Numbered from the stretch's first letter, positions 34,831 to 44,287 are shown. The stretch is DNA of 64,000 bases from Acanthopleuribacter pedis (GCF_017377855.1 NZ_JAFREP010000001.1:372001-436000), one strand, 5' to 3'. Program-made: numbers and translations. The notes: generated by a model not told the origin, from the sequence alone.

Positions 34831-35961
34831 TTAGATCAGTTTGAGTTCCGCGTGAATGGCGCCTGCTTCCTTCATGGCTTGCAGGATGGAAATAACGTCT
34901 CTCGGCGAGACCTTTAGCGCGTTGAGCGTTTCCGCGATTTGCCCGAGCGTGACCGCCTGTTCGGCGACAAAAACGCGCCCTGGTTCCTCACGGACCTCGG
35001 TGTTGGTGTTCTGCTGGTTTACGGTGCCCGGTGCATTTACCTGACCGCCGCCTGGAACGGCGGTGTTTTCAACTTGAACCTGAATGGTGATGTCGCCGTG
35101 GGAAATCGCCACCGCCTCAATCACCACCTTCTGACCGATGATGATGGTGCCGGTGCGTTCGTTGATCACAATCTTGGCGGCCTGATCCGGTCGCAGGGTG
35201 AGGTTTTCAATGCGGGCCACCAGCGCGACCATGTTGTTGCCGCGGAATTCAGGGGGGACCAGGATCTGCATGGTGCGCGAGTTCAGCGGGCGTGCGAATT
35301 CGCTGCCGAACATTTCGTTTACCGCGGCGACGGCGCGGTCCATGGTGGTGAAATCTTCTTGGTAAAAAATGTAGTGGAGGCGGTCCAAGGTCAGAAAATC
35401 GAAGTTGACCTCGCGTTCCACGATGGCGCCGTTGGGGATGGTGCCCACGGTGGGGTGGTTCTGCACGACCGAGGAGCCGGCGCCACCCGCGCTAAAACCG
35501 CCCACCGAAATCGGGCCTTGGGCGAGTGCGTAGGTTTTGCCGTCAACCGCCTTCAGCTCGGTGACCAGCAAGGTACCGCCCTGCAAACTGGCGGCGTCAC
35601 CCAGGCTGGAAACCTGAATGTCGATACGGTGGCCGTTGCGGGCGAAAGGGGGCAGCTCGGCTTGAACCAAAACCATGGCCACGTTGGCGACCTTAATATT
35701 GGTTGGGTCCAGCTTGATCCCGGATTTGGACAGCGCGTTGGCCAGGGTTTGGGTGGTGAACCGGGTTTGGTCCTTGTCACCCGTACCCATCAAACCGACC
35801 ACGATCCCGTACCCGGTTAACATGTTGTCGCGGACACCTTCCAAATTGGCGATGTCTTTAATGCGTACGTCCTGCGCTGAAAGCGGTGTGAGTAGCAGCA
35901 TCACAACCCACCCAATCCATTTGGTGCGGCTGATGACGCCTGATGTGACAGCGTTCCCCAT
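34831..35961 (-). CDS. flgI: Flagellar P-ring protein FlgI
   Basis: 376 residues; GGAGGG before the ATG. Signal peptide at 1-29 (WIGWVVMLLLTPLSAQ|DVRIKDIA). Then the family start VRIKDIANLEGVRDNMLTGYGIVVGLMGTGDKDQTRFT and the 'KNVAxVxVxAxLPPFARxGxxIDxxVSSxGDAxSLxGGTLLxT' stretch (KVANVAMVLVQAELPPFARNGHRIDIQVSSLGDAASLQGG). The end carries LNALKVSPRDVISILQAMKEAGAIHAEL. It forms the periplasmic ring around the rod. First gene of the operon and directly behind a sigma-54 promoter. FlgH and the rod genes are not adjacent. Confidence 0.97.
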   Translation of the reverse strand: MGNAVTSGVISRTKWIGWVVMLLLTPLSAQDVRIKDIANLEGVRDNMLTGYGIVVGLMGTGDKDQTRFTTQTLANALSKSGIKLDPTNIKVANVAMVLVQAELPPFARNGHRIDIQVSSLGDAASLQGGTLLVTELKAVDGKTYALAQGPISVGGFSAGGAGSSVVQNHPTVGTIPNGAIVEREVNFDFLTLDRLHYIFYQEDFTTMDRAVAAVNEMFGSEFARPLNSRTMQILVPPEFRGNNMVALVARIENLTLRPDQAAKIVINERTGTIIIGQKVVIEAVAISHGDITIQVQVENTAVPGGGQVNAPGTVNQQNTNTEVREEPGRVFVAEQAVTLGQIAETLNALKVSPRDVISILQAMKEAGAIHAELKLI

Positions 35962-35992
35962 AATCGCCCTCCTGTGGCGGCGATCAATCTAG

Positions 35993-36009
35993 CAACGGGG
36001 GTGCCAAAG
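35993..36009 (-). promoter_or_regulatory. Sigma-54 promoter of the flagellar operon
   Basis: On the minus strand: TTGGCACCCCCGTTGCT, i.e. TGGCAC, 5 bp, TTGC, an exact match to the -24/-12 consensus. It is centred about 40 bp upstream of the flgI ATG, leaving room for a short leader with the GGAGGG site. The operon should need RpoN and an enhancer-binding protein. Confidence 0.88.
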
Positions 36010-36406
36010 TCTATCTATGTTTAAGTTGTTGAAAATAATAAAGATGATGTTTTTGGTGTCGCCGCGCCCGCTCGCTGGGCGATTTCTACCCGGTGATTTT
36101 TGCCGGGTTGGCGGTTCCGTTCATGGGCTTGCGCTTGTTGACCTTGGTGGAAATCCAGGTCTTGGAGGCAAATTCTTCCGGGGTATTTCCGCGGCTTTCC
36201 GTTAAAATAACGGCCTAGTTAATCATATATCCGGCCCCTCGCTCTGATTGCTTTTCGTATTCTAAAACCATCACCGAAAGCGATCAATCGGGGCGGATGA
36301 CTTACCAAAAAGCATGAAAATGTTTGTGATAACGGGACTTAACCAATGGGTTTCGCTGGGTTCACCCGCCGAACCCGGTCCCGATTCGATCACCTGGGAG
36401 CATCAG
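36010..36406. other. Divergent regulatory region between flgI and the beta-helix gene
   Basis: About 400 bp. It should hold the upstream activator sites for the sigma-54 promoter, but I could not identify a palindromic enhancer with confidence. The frame of the downstream gene is open from 36314, but the start at 36407 fits better. No other gene. Confidence 0.4.
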
Positions 36407-37999
36407 ATGTTTCAGTCTCACGTACTTCGACTTGTGACTTTTGCGGCCTTGAGCTGCTTTTTTGCCGCCGGCACGTTGTTTGGCGCGACCTTTTATGTGG
36501 CCGTCGACGGCAACGACACGACCGGTACCGGTTCCACCACCACGCCCTGGGCGACCTTGCAACAGGCCGTTTCCCAGGTGAGTGACGGCGACGAAATCGT
36601 GGTTCGCGACGGCGTGTATCGCGGTCAAAACCTGCTGGAACGTCAGTTCGCCAACGGCATTGTGATTCGTTCCGAAAACAACTACCAGGCGCGTTTTGTC
36701 TTTACCGGGCCGTCCATTGTCGGCACCGATTGCCAGGGCATGCGTTTCCAGGGTTTTGTGTTTCAGCAAGAGACCCCTTTTCCCCAGGACAATGTGGTGA
36801 TGATGACCGGCGATACCCAGCGCATTACCTTCGACAACAACATCTTCCACGACGCAATCCGCCTCAGCTTGCTTTATTTCGGCCCCGGCGGCGTTGATTT
36901 GACGATGACCAACAACATGTTCTACAACGCGGGTTTGGCCTCGGAGAGCAACCATATTCGCGTTGAAGGTGGTCGCAATGTATTGATCAGCGACAACGTC
37001 TTTTTTAACGATTACGAGGGCAGTGGGCGTGGCAACACCAACAACTCCGGTGCCTTTGTGTTTATCACCAACCCCACCGATGTGGCCGGCGTGGACAACA
37101 TCCAGATTCGCCGCAACATCATGTTCCACTGGCAGGGTCTCGACAACATCAGCATGATCCAGTTGGGAAGCCTGAGCAACGCCGACCATTACGACGCCGA
37201 AAATGTGACGGTGGAGAACAACCTGATGCTGGGTGACGGTCCCTTGGACAGCCGCGCTTTCTTGACCCTGCAAAACGCGCGGAGCATCACCATTCGCAAC
37301 AACACCTTCTCGGGTGACTTGCCCTCGCTGGCCTTTGCCTTCTACATGATTTCCAGCCAACCGACCATTCTCAACGACGAAATTACCATTACCAACAACA
37401 TTTGGAACGACCCGTTCGGCACCATGGGCGCGCGCAACAACGAGGGCATTCTCGATTTTTGCGATTGCCTGCCGCAGTTCAACGACCTCGTGATTTTGGC
37501 CAACAACCTGTACTACAACGGCGGGAATCCCATGCCTTTTGACCAGGAAGAGTTACTGAACCCGGTGGGTGATTCAAGCGGCACCTTTGAAGATCCGCTG
37601 CTGGCGACGCCTGAAACCATTACCCTGCCGCGTTACAGCGGTGGGTCCTTCCTGGGTGGTCACGCCACCATCCGCGAGGTGTTTGTGGCCATGGCCGATG
37701 CCTACGGCCGGGTCGGTGCCGGTTCGCCCGCGATCAACGGCGCCCCGCTCAGCCCGGAAGACGACTTGCTCGGCAATCTGCGTGGTTCCACCGGCGATCT
37801 TGGCGCGATGGAGTTCGCGGTTTGTTCCCTGGCGGGTGATTTGAACGACGACCGCGCGGTGAACGAGGGTGACTTCGGTGTGTTCCGCGCGGCTTGGACG
37901 ACGACCGGCGTTGCCGACCTCAACAACGACGGCCGCGTAAGCGTGCTCGACGGTGTTCAGTTACGCAACCAAATCGCCGCCTGCGGCGAGGAAACCTAA
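36407..37999 (+). CDS. Secreted right-handed beta-helix protein with dockerin-like C-terminus
   Basis: ATG at 36407 chosen: GGGAG upstream and an immediate signal peptide (HVLRLVTFAALSCFFAAGTLFGA). 530 residues. FYVAVDGNDTTGTGSTTTPWATLQQAVSQVSDGDEIVVRDGVYRG is the typical entry of parallel beta-helix (DUF1565/pectate-lyase-like) proteins. It is followed by many 'NNxF/NNLM' rungs (ITFDNNIFHDA, LTMTNNMFYNA, VTVENNLMLGD, ITIRNNTFSGD). The last about 60 residues contain two Ca-binding loops, GDLNDDRAVNEGDFGVF and ADLNNDGRVSVLDGVQLRN, like a type I dockerin. Likely a secreted polysaccharide-binding or degrading protein; no catalytic residues assigned. Its TAA stop is the first three bases of element A copy 3. 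Confidence 0.87.
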   Translation: MFQSHVLRLVTFAALSCFFAAGTLFGATFYVAVDGNDTTGTGSTTTPWATLQQAVSQVSDGDEIVVRDGVYRGQNLLERQFANGIVIRSENNYQARFVFTGPSIVGTDCQGMRFQGFVFQQETPFPQDNVVMMTGDTQRITFDNNIFHDAIRLSLLYFGPGGVDLTMTNNMFYNAGLASESNHIRVEGGRNVLISDNVFFNDYEGSGRGNTNNSGAFVFITNPTDVAGVDNIQIRRNIMFHWQGLDNISMIQLGSLSNADHYDAENVTVENNLMLGDGPLDSRAFLTLQNARSITIRNNTFSGDLPSLAFAFYMISSQPTILNDEITITNNIWNDPFGTMGARNNEGILDFCDCLPQFNDLVILANNLYYNGGNPMPFDQEELLNPVGDSSGTFEDPLLATPETITLPRYSGGSFLGGHATIREVFVAMADAYGRVGAGSPAINGAPLSPEDDLLGNLRGSTGDLGAMEFAVCSLAGDLNDDRAVNEGDFGVFRAAWTTTGVADLNNDGRVSVLDGVQLRNQIAACGEET

Positions 38000-38217
38000 C
38001 CCGCATTACTCACAAGGAATTCTGCTACGGGGCAACCCATGCGATTACGAGGGGGCGGCCTTCCGCATTCCTCGGTCGAGCCGCCTTCGCCTCAGCTGTT
38101 ACGCCGAATGGTCGGCCCCGCGAAAGGTCGGCCCCCTATGCCGTCTCTCGGTCGTAATCTTCGTACTCACAAGGCTTTCAGCTTCTCGCGACGAACCCTT
38201 GTGAGAAATGCGGGCTA
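37997..38217 (+). repeat. Element A copy 3
   Basis: 221 bp. The left end TAACCCGCATTACTCACAAGG starts with the stop codon of the beta-helix gene; the right end is CCTTGTGAGAAATGCGGGCTAA. Interior: GATTACGAGGGGGCGGCC, the conserved GTCGAGCCGCCTTCGCCTC, and two copies of GGTCGGCCCC (16-bp repeat GGTCGGCCCCGCGAAA). It separates the beta-helix gene from the convergent glgP. Confidence 0.9.
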
Positions 38218-38260
38218 ACCTAAGTGGCGCGGGGCAAGGTTGCGAGGCCTTGACCCGCCC

Positions 38261-40765
38261 TTAGCCCTTACCTTGTTCTTCGCCCGGCGAAAGGGTTTCA
38301 TAGCCGCGGATGTTCCAGATCTCGTCGGCGTATTGGCGGATGGTGCGGTCGCTGGAGAATTTGCCGATACGGGCCACGTTCAGGACCGCCTTACGCGCCC
38401 AGGTGTCCTGGTCGGCAAACAACCGGGACGCCTTTTCCTGGGCCTCGATGTAGGACGGTAAGTCGGCGAGATGGAAGTATTCGTCGCCTTGGTCCAGCAG
38501 CGTTTGAAAAATCCAGCGGAACAGGCCGGGTTCCTGAGGACAAAAAAGATCGGTGTTGAAGGTGTCGACCACGCGGCGCACGCGGACGTCGCGGCGATAG
38601 GTATCCCAAGGGTCGTAACTTTGATTGGCGCGGTGGTTTTCGATTTGCTCCGCGCGCAACCCGAAAATGATGATGTTGTCCTTGCCGACTTCCTCGCGGA
38701 TTTCGATGTTGGCGCCGTCCAGGGTACCGATGGTCAGGGCGCCGTTCATGGCAAACTTCATGTTGCCGGTGCCCGAGGCTTCCATGCCCGCGGTTGAAAT
38801 CTGTTCGCTGAGATCGGCGGCGGGAATCAGTTTCTCCGCCAGTGAGACGCGGTAGTTGGGAATAAAAGCGACCTTCACCAAGCCGCGTGTGCGGCGGTCG
38901 TTGTTAATTACACGAGCCAGATTGTTGATTAATTTAATGTACTGCTTGGCGGCCCAGTAGCCCGGCGCCGCTTTGCCGGCAAACACGTAGGTGCGTGCTA
39001 CCTCGGGTTCCTCGCCGTCTTCCACCACGCACAGGTATTGGTGGATGATGTGCATGACGTTGAGCAATTGGCGTTTGTACTCGTGGATGCGTTTGGCATG
39101 GATGTCGAACAAGGAACTGGGGTCGACGGTGACCCGTGCGCGCCGGTTAATTAAAGCCGCCAGCTTGGTTTTGTTTTCGAGTTTGGTGGCCATAAAGGCT
39201 TGGCGGAACTCGGCGTCCTCGGCATAGGGTTCCAATTCGCGCAGGTGGTCGAGGTTGGTGATCCAGGCGTCGCCGATGCGGCTGGTGATCAGATCGGCCA
39301 AGCGGGGGTTGGTTTTCAGTAACCAGCGGCGTTGGGTCACCCCGTTGGTTTTGTTGTTAAAGCGGCTAGGCCACATGTTGTAGAAATCGTTGACCACCTT
39401 GGTTTTGAGCAGGTGAGTGTGGAGTTCGGCCACGCCGTTAATGGAATGGCTGCCCGCCATCGCCAGGTGCGCCATGCGCACTTGTTTATGGGGGCCCTCC
39501 TCGAACAGCGACATCTGTTGCAGGCGAACCGGGTCATTGGGCCAACGCAACGCGACCTTTTTGAGGAAACGGCGGTTGATTTCGTCGAGAATTTGCAAGT
39601 GGCGCGGCAGTACCCGTTCGAACAAAGGCTGTGGCCACTTTTCCATGGCCTCGGGCAACAAGGTGTGGTTGGTGAAGGCAAAGGTGCGGGTGGTGATGTC
39701 CCAGGCGCTTTCCCAGGGTACACCTTTCTCGTCGACCAGAAACCGCATCAACTCGGCAATCGCGAGGGATGGGTGGGTGTCGTTGAGCTGGATGGCGACC
39801 ATGTCGGGCAAGGCGTTAAACGAAAGGCCTTTGGCCTCGACACGGCGGGTGATGTCGCGCAAGGCACAGGCGGTGAAAAAGTACTCTTGGACCAGGCGCA
39901 ACTCGCGGCCCGCCTCGAAACTGTCCTTTGGGTACAGCACCTTGGAGACCGTTTCCGAGGTCATTTTCTCCTCAACGGCCTTGAGGTAGTCGCCCTCGTT
40001 AAAAATGCGCATGTCGAAATTTTCCGAGGAGCGCGCCGAGTACAAGCGCAGGTAGTTCACCGTATTGCCGCCGTAACCGACGATGGGCATGTCGTGGGGG
40101 ATGCCGACCAGGATTTTCCAGCCCATCCACATTGGGTTGTATTCGCCGGAGCGGTCGGTGGCGTGTTCGATGTAGCCGTAAAGGGGAATCATGCAGGCTT
40201 CGTTGGTGCGTTCGAGCATCCAGGGGCAGCCTTTTTCCGTCCAGTGATCGGGCTTTTCTTCCTGGTACCCGTTGGCAATTTCCTGCTTAAACAAGCCGTA
40301 TTCGTAGTTGATGCCGTAGCCGTAACCGGGCATACCGAGCGTGGCCAGTGAGTCGAGGAAGCAGGCGGCTAGGCGGCCGAGCCCGCCGTTGCCCAGCGCG
40401 GCGTCGACTTCGCTGTTGCGGATTTCCTCGAGATCGAGACCAAGCGTCTCGGCCATCGCGCGCGCTTGGTCGTATATGCCCAGGTTGATCAGGTTGTTGC
40501 CCATGGAACGGCCCATCAAAAATTCCATCGACAGGTAGTAGAGCCGTTTGGCGCCGGCGGCTTCGTAGCGGGCCTCGGTGGCCATCATGCGGTCGACCAT
40601 GCGGTCGCGAATCGCCAGGGCCAGGGCCATGTACTGGTCGTGGGTGGAGACCTCCGCTTTGAACAGGCCAAGCGAGTATTTGAGGTGGTGAAAAAACGAG
40701 GCTTTGAGTTCTTCGGCGGAGACGCCTTTCATTAAATCGGCCAGTGCGTCGAGTTGAATACTCAT
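38261..40765 (-). CDS. glgP: Glycogen/maltodextrin phosphorylase
   Basis: ATG at 40765 with AGGAG 9 bp upstream; 834 residues, the normal length. N-terminal HLKYSLGLFKAEVSTHDQYMALALAIRDRM, RLYYLSMEFLMGRSMGNNLINLG, NGGLGRLAACFLDSLATLGMPGYGYGINYEYGLFKQ, then NDTHPSLAIAELMR, TNHTLLPEAMEKWP, and the pyridoxal-phosphate site EASGTGNMKFAMNGALTIGTLDGANIEI with the Schiff-base lysine. Releases glucose-1-phosphate from storage alpha-glucan in the cytoplasm. Stand-alone gene, no other glg genes in view; no allosteric phosphorylation site expected in a bacterial enzyme. Confidence 0.98.
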   Translation of the reverse strand: MSIQLDALADLMKGVSAEELKASFFHHLKYSLGLFKAEVSTHDQYMALALAIRDRMVDRMMATEARYEAAGAKRLYYLSMEFLMGRSMGNNLINLGIYDQARAMAETLGLDLEEIRNSEVDAALGNGGLGRLAACFLDSLATLGMPGYGYGINYEYGLFKQEIANGYQEEKPDHWTEKGCPWMLERTNEACMIPLYGYIEHATDRSGEYNPMWMGWKILVGIPHDMPIVGYGGNTVNYLRLYSARSSENFDMRIFNEGDYLKAVEEKMTSETVSKVLYPKDSFEAGRELRLVQEYFFTACALRDITRRVEAKGLSFNALPDMVAIQLNDTHPSLAIAELMRFLVDEKGVPWESAWDITTRTFAFTNHTLLPEAMEKWPQPLFERVLPRHLQILDEINRRFLKKVALRWPNDPVRLQQMSLFEEGPHKQVRMAHLAMAGSHSINGVAELHTHLLKTKVVNDFYNMWPSRFNNKTNGVTQRRWLLKTNPRLADLITSRIGDAWITNLDHLRELEPYAEDAEFRQAFMATKLENKTKLAALINRRARVTVDPSSLFDIHAKRIHEYKRQLLNVMHIIHQYLCVVEDGEEPEVARTYVFAGKAAPGYWAAKQYIKLINNLARVINNDRRTRGLVKVAFIPNYRVSLAEKLIPAADLSEQISTAGMEASGTGNMKFAMNGALTIGTLDGANIEIREEVGKDNIIIFGLRAEQIENHRANQSYDPWDTYRRDVRVRRVVDTFNTDLFCPQEPGLFRWIFQTLLDQGDEYFHLADLPSYIEAQEKASRLFADQDTWARKAVLNVARIGKFSSDRTIRQYADEIWNIRGYETLSPGEEQGKG

Positions 40766-40975
40766 AGGTGCAAGCTCCTGTACGAGAAAAACCAAGCAAT
40801 CCCGGCCCAGGCCCGGCGGTGGGGCAAAAGCGCGACCTTAATCAATGACCCAGGTTTCGGGGATCGCACGGCGATGGTTAGCTGGGGGGAGAGAATGCGG
40901 TTCCATCATAGCCGAAAAAAACCCGCGTCGGGTTGAAATCCGTGTGAAGGGACGCCGTGGGAAAAACAAGCTGAT

Positions 40976-41413
40976 TCAGCTGTTTTCCGACGCGAGCGAA
41001 CGCGCGAGGAGGAGGGCGTCACGGCCTGTTGCATAATAGTTTTTGCGGCGGCCGACGTCCGCAAAACCATGGCGGCGGTAAAAGGCGACGGCGCCGTGGT
41101 TGTTGTCGGCCACTTCGAGAAACATGCGCGTGACCGCGGCGTCGCGGCAATGGTGCAGCAAGGCGTCGAGCAGGTTCGCGGCCAAGCCGCGACGGCGGTG
41201 TTCCGGGCGACAGGCGATGCGCAGCAGTTCGGCTTCGCCGGCCACCACCATCGCATACACAAAAGCCAGGCAGGTGTCGCCGTTCCAGATTGCGAAACCC
41301 CGGTAGTGCAGATCCGCTTGAAATTGCGACGCCCGCCACGGCTGGTCAAACGCGGTCGCCTCGACCGCGGCAAAGGCCCTGCCGTCGATGCCCGGGGTGA
41401 GCTTGGCGGTCAC
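40976..41413 (-). CDS. rimI: RimI-like N-alpha-acetyltransferase (GNAT)
   Basis: 145 residues; its GTG start overlaps the stop of the channel gene (GTGA), so the two are coupled. GNAT core: CLAFVYAMVVAGEAELLRIACRPEHRRRGLAANLLDALLHHC, where RRRGLA is the pyrophosphate-binding loop (Q/RxxGxG/A). Then TRMFLEVADNNHGAVAFYRRHGFADVGRRKNYY, the motif that identifies RimI-type enzymes (FLEVRxSNxxAxxLYxxxGFxxxGxRxxYY). In RimI proteins the target is the N-terminal alanine of ribosomal protein S18. No tsaB/tsaD neighbour is seen. Confidence 0.9.
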   Translation of the reverse strand: MTAKLTPGIDGRAFAAVEATAFDQPWRASQFQADLHYRGFAIWNGDTCLAFVYAMVVAGEAELLRIACRPEHRRRGLAANLLDALLHHCRDAAVTRMFLEVADNNHGAVAFYRRHGFADVGRRKNYYATGRDALLLARSLASENS

Positions 41414-42699
41414 GATCCTGATGCACCCAATTCTGGTACGCCCAATTTTTTGAAGTCGCGGCCGGAGGGGGCTTGGAACACCTGCAACTCAAACAGGGGC
41501 ACCACGGCCAGCAGGTGGTCGAAAATATCACCTTGGATGCCCTCGTAGGCGGCCCAGGCTTGGTCGTTGGAGAAGCAGTAAATTTCCACCGGCAAGCCTT
41601 CGCTGGTGGGCGCCAGTTGGCGGACAATCAGGGTCATTTCCTGGTGAATCTTGGGATGGCGACGCAGGTAGAACTCGACGTAGGCGCGAAAGATACCGAT
41701 GTTGGTTTGGCGACGAACATTGGCGGGATGGCTGGTGTCGGTTTGGGTGGTGCGGTGGTGGTCGTCGATCTCCTTGTCCTTGGCTGCAAGGTAATCCTTG
41801 AGCAGGGTGATCTTGCGCATCTTGGCCAAATCCTCATCCGACATAAACCGAATGGTGGTCATGTCGATGTTGAGTGCGCGTTTGATGCGACGGCCGCCCG
41901 ATTCACTCATGCCGCGCCAGTTGGTGAAGGAATCGCTGATCAGGGAGTAAATCGGGATGTAGCTGATGGTTTTGTCCCAGTTCTGGACTTTTACCATGGT
42001 GAGGGTGACGTCGATTACGTCGCCGTCGGCGCCGTATTTGGGCATGGAGATCCAGTCGCCGGGGCGAACCATGTTGTTGGACGCGAGCTGGATGCCCGCG
42101 ACAAAACCGAGGATGGTGTCCTTGAAGACCAACAACAAAATGGCGGTCAGGGCGCCCAAGCCGGAGAGCAGAATCAGCGGGGAACGGTCGATAATGGTCG
42201 AAATGATCAGGATCCCGGCAAACAGGTAAATGATGATTTTGAGTGCTTGGATGTAGCCTTTGATGGGCCGGTTGCGCGAGATGTCGAAGTTGCTGTAAAT
42301 ATCGGCAACCGCACTGAAAAACGAGTTAAGCACCAGCAGGCTGACCACGATCATGTAGACCATGGCCGCGCGGCGCATCAACATTTCCATTGGATGCGTC
42401 TCATGGGCCGGGAACACAAAGGCGGCTGAAATGTAAATCACAATCGCCGGGGCCAGGTGGGAGAGCCGGTTGAACACCTTTCGTTCCAGAAAAACATCGT
42501 CCCATTTGTTTTTGGTACGGGTGATGATGTAACCCAAGACCCTGAGGATGTAACGTTTGGCGATGAGGTTGGCCAAAAAGCTAAGTGTGAAAATACCGAT
42601 TGCCAAAAGCAACAGGGCAAGCAATCCCGCCAGGGTTTGGCTGCCCGGCCCGAGGGCGCCGAGGTGGTCGTGGATCCAGTGGGTCAGAAAATCGTACAT
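41410..42699 (-). CDS. ybdG: YbdG-like (MscS superfamily) mechanosensitive channel
   Basis: Start at 42699: AGGAG is 8 bp upstream of this ATG, only 2 bp from the ATG at 42705, and the longer open frame upstream is shadow. 429 residues. Five hydrophobic helices (SQTLAGLLALLLLAIGIFTLSFLANLIA, LAPAIVIYISAAFVF, AAMVYMIVVSLLVLNSFFSAV, ALKIIIYLFAGILIISTII, LILLSGLGALTAILLLVFKDTILGFVAG) lead into the MscS beta domain. MVRPGDWISMPKYGADGDVIDVTLTMVKVQNWDKTISYIP and TNWRGMSESGGRRIKRALNID closely follow E. coli YbdG. Gated by membrane tension during mild hypo-osmotic shock. Inner membrane; operon with rimI. Confidence 0.95.
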   Translation of the reverse strand: MYDFLTHWIHDHLGALGPGSQTLAGLLALLLLAIGIFTLSFLANLIAKRYILRVLGYIITRTKNKWDDVFLERKVFNRLSHLAPAIVIYISAAFVFPAHETHPMEMLMRRAAMVYMIVVSLLVLNSFFSAVADIYSNFDISRNRPIKGYIQALKIIIYLFAGILIISTIIDRSPLILLSGLGALTAILLLVFKDTILGFVAGIQLASNNMVRPGDWISMPKYGADGDVIDVTLTMVKVQNWDKTISYIPIYSLISDSFTNWRGMSESGGRRIKRALNIDMTTIRFMSDEDLAKMRKITLLKDYLAAKDKEIDDHHRTTQTDTSHPANVRRQTNIGIFRAYVEFYLRRHPKIHQEMTLIVRQLAPTSEGLPVEIYCFSNDQAWAAYEGIQGDIFDHLLAVVPLFELQVFQAPSGRDFKKLGVPELGASGS

Positions 42700-42860
42700 G
42701 GGCATGGCTCCTAGCCGAGGCGACGGCTTCGACTTTTCGATGGGTCGGCACGTCTTAGCTTTGCCGAGTTCCCGCATCGCGGTCAAAACGCCCAGCCTAT
42801 CACACTCACGGGACGGGTCCCATGTGATTTCGTTCGTGTTCTGGTCCTGGAGGTAGCATC

Positions 42861-43922
42861 TTGGAAGAAAACATGTTAGTGGACCGAGGGGTCGGTTGTC
42901 TGCTCGGGGGTGCGGTCGGTGATGCGCTGGGTTTGCCTTTTGAAACCCTTTCTGCTCGGCGGATTGCCAAATGGTTTCGACCGGGTGGTTACCAACTGTT
43001 CTTTGGTCGCGGCATGGTGAGCGACGATACCGAGCACAGCTTTTTGGTTCTGAAGGTTTTGCATCTCTCACAAGGTGACCCGGTCCGGTTCCAACGCCTT
43101 TTACGCCGGGCATTGATGCTGTGGTTGCTCGCCTTGCCGACGGGGATCGGTTTCGCCACTTTGCGCGCCCTGCTCAAGTCCTGGCTGGGGTTGCCGGTCC
43201 GTTGGGCGGCGGTCAATTCACCTGGCAGCGGGCCGGCGATGCGCGCGGCGGTGATTGGTTGCTACGCGGCGCGTTTTCCCGAGCGCGCCGATGTAGACGC
43301 CTTGACCCGTGCCGCTACTGAAATGACCCACGCCAATCGCAAGGCCGAAATCGGGGCGCTCGCGATGGCGCGTTTGGCACGAATGGCGGCGCTGTCAAAC
43401 ACCATGCCCGGATGGCAAGAAGTCCGCGCGGAACTGCAGGCTGTCGGCGGCGACGATCCCGATTGGGTTCGGCTCATCGCTTTGATCGAGGCCGGCCTTG
43501 AGCAGCAATTGCCGGTCCCCGATTTCGCGGTTACCATCGGGCATCGTCGGCGCCAGGGTGGCTACGTCTACTTCACCACGCCTCTGGCCATTTACAGTTG
43601 GTTGCGCCATCCGGGGGATTTGATCGAAACGGTGGCGGCGGTGATTCGGTGCGGCGGCGATACCGATACCGGCGCGGCCATGGCGGGTGGGTTGGCCGGG
43701 GCGTCCCTGGGTGAGGCCGGCATTCCAGCACATTACCTGGAAACCCTATGTGATCAACCCTTGAGCGTGTCACGCTTGCGTCGTACCGCGGCGCAAGCCT
43801 TCGGCACCGGCCCGGCAAGTGGCCTGGGGTTGCTGTTTTTTCCGCTGTTGATGCTTCGGAATCTCAGCTTTTTGACCCTGATCGTCGCCCATCTGTTCCG
43901 CCGCCTTTTGCCGCCTTATTAA
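42861..43922 (+). CDS. ADP-ribosylglycohydrolase family protein
   Basis: TTG start at 42861 (GGAGGT 6 bp upstream); ATG at 42873 is the alternative. 353 residues. Family landmarks: GCLLGGAVGDALGLPFE at the start, MVSDDTEHSFLVLK with metal-binding acids (usually SDDTxM), and GGDTDTGAAMAGGLAGASLGEAGIP with the second metal site. These DraG/ARH3-like enzymes cleave ADP-ribose from proteins, nucleic acids or small molecules with two Mg ions. The C-terminal about 35 residues (LGLLFFPLLMLRNLSFLTLIVAHLFRRLL) are hydrophobic and could anchor it to the membrane, which is unusual. No ADP-ribosyltransferase gene is in the window. Confidence 0.92.
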   Translation: MEENMLVDRGVGCLLGGAVGDALGLPFETLSARRIAKWFRPGGYQLFFGRGMVSDDTEHSFLVLKVLHLSQGDPVRFQRLLRRALMLWLLALPTGIGFATLRALLKSWLGLPVRWAAVNSPGSGPAMRAAVIGCYAARFPERADVDALTRAATEMTHANRKAEIGALAMARLARMAALSNTMPGWQEVRAELQAVGGDDPDWVRLIALIEAGLEQQLPVPDFAVTIGHRRRQGGYVYFTTPLAIYSWLRHPGDLIETVAAVIRCGGDTDTGAAMAGGLAGASLGEAGIPAHYLETLCDQPLSVSRLRRTAAQAFGTGPASGLGLLFFPLLMLRNLSFLTLIVAHLFRRLLPPY

Positions 43923-44287
43923 CTAAATCGAGCGATTCTTGCCGGCGCACGCACACAACCTTTTGGGCTGCAAAATCTTGCGCGATTGCATCCACCCGAA
44001 TTGCATACTTTAAGTATGAGCGCTTAGATGAAAGATGGAAATTTTCGGAAAAGAAGTGCTTAATTTTTAATATCGCGTCCCCGATCATTATTTATAAGGC
44101 TTGGCATGTTACCTTGGCCCAAGCGTGGGCCCCTGAGCGTAAATTGGCTGCCCCCGTAATCGCCGTTTTTAGCCCGCGCTTCTCACCAAGGTTTCCACTT
44201 CGTTGCAGGCCGCCTTCTGTGCCGCGTGGGGTCGTGGTTACCGATCCTGGCAACCCGGGGGGCGCCGGCCGCGTTTGGATGTGAGCC
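43923..44287. other. Intergenic region with a perfect short palindrome
   Basis: 365 bp, AT-rich middle. CATACTT-T-AAGTATG at 44004-44018 is a perfect 7-bp inverted repeat about 270 bp before the kinase gene and could be an operator. ATTATTTATAAGG near 44089 is A/T-rich but I cannot pair it with a convincing -35. No gene. Confidence 0.4.
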
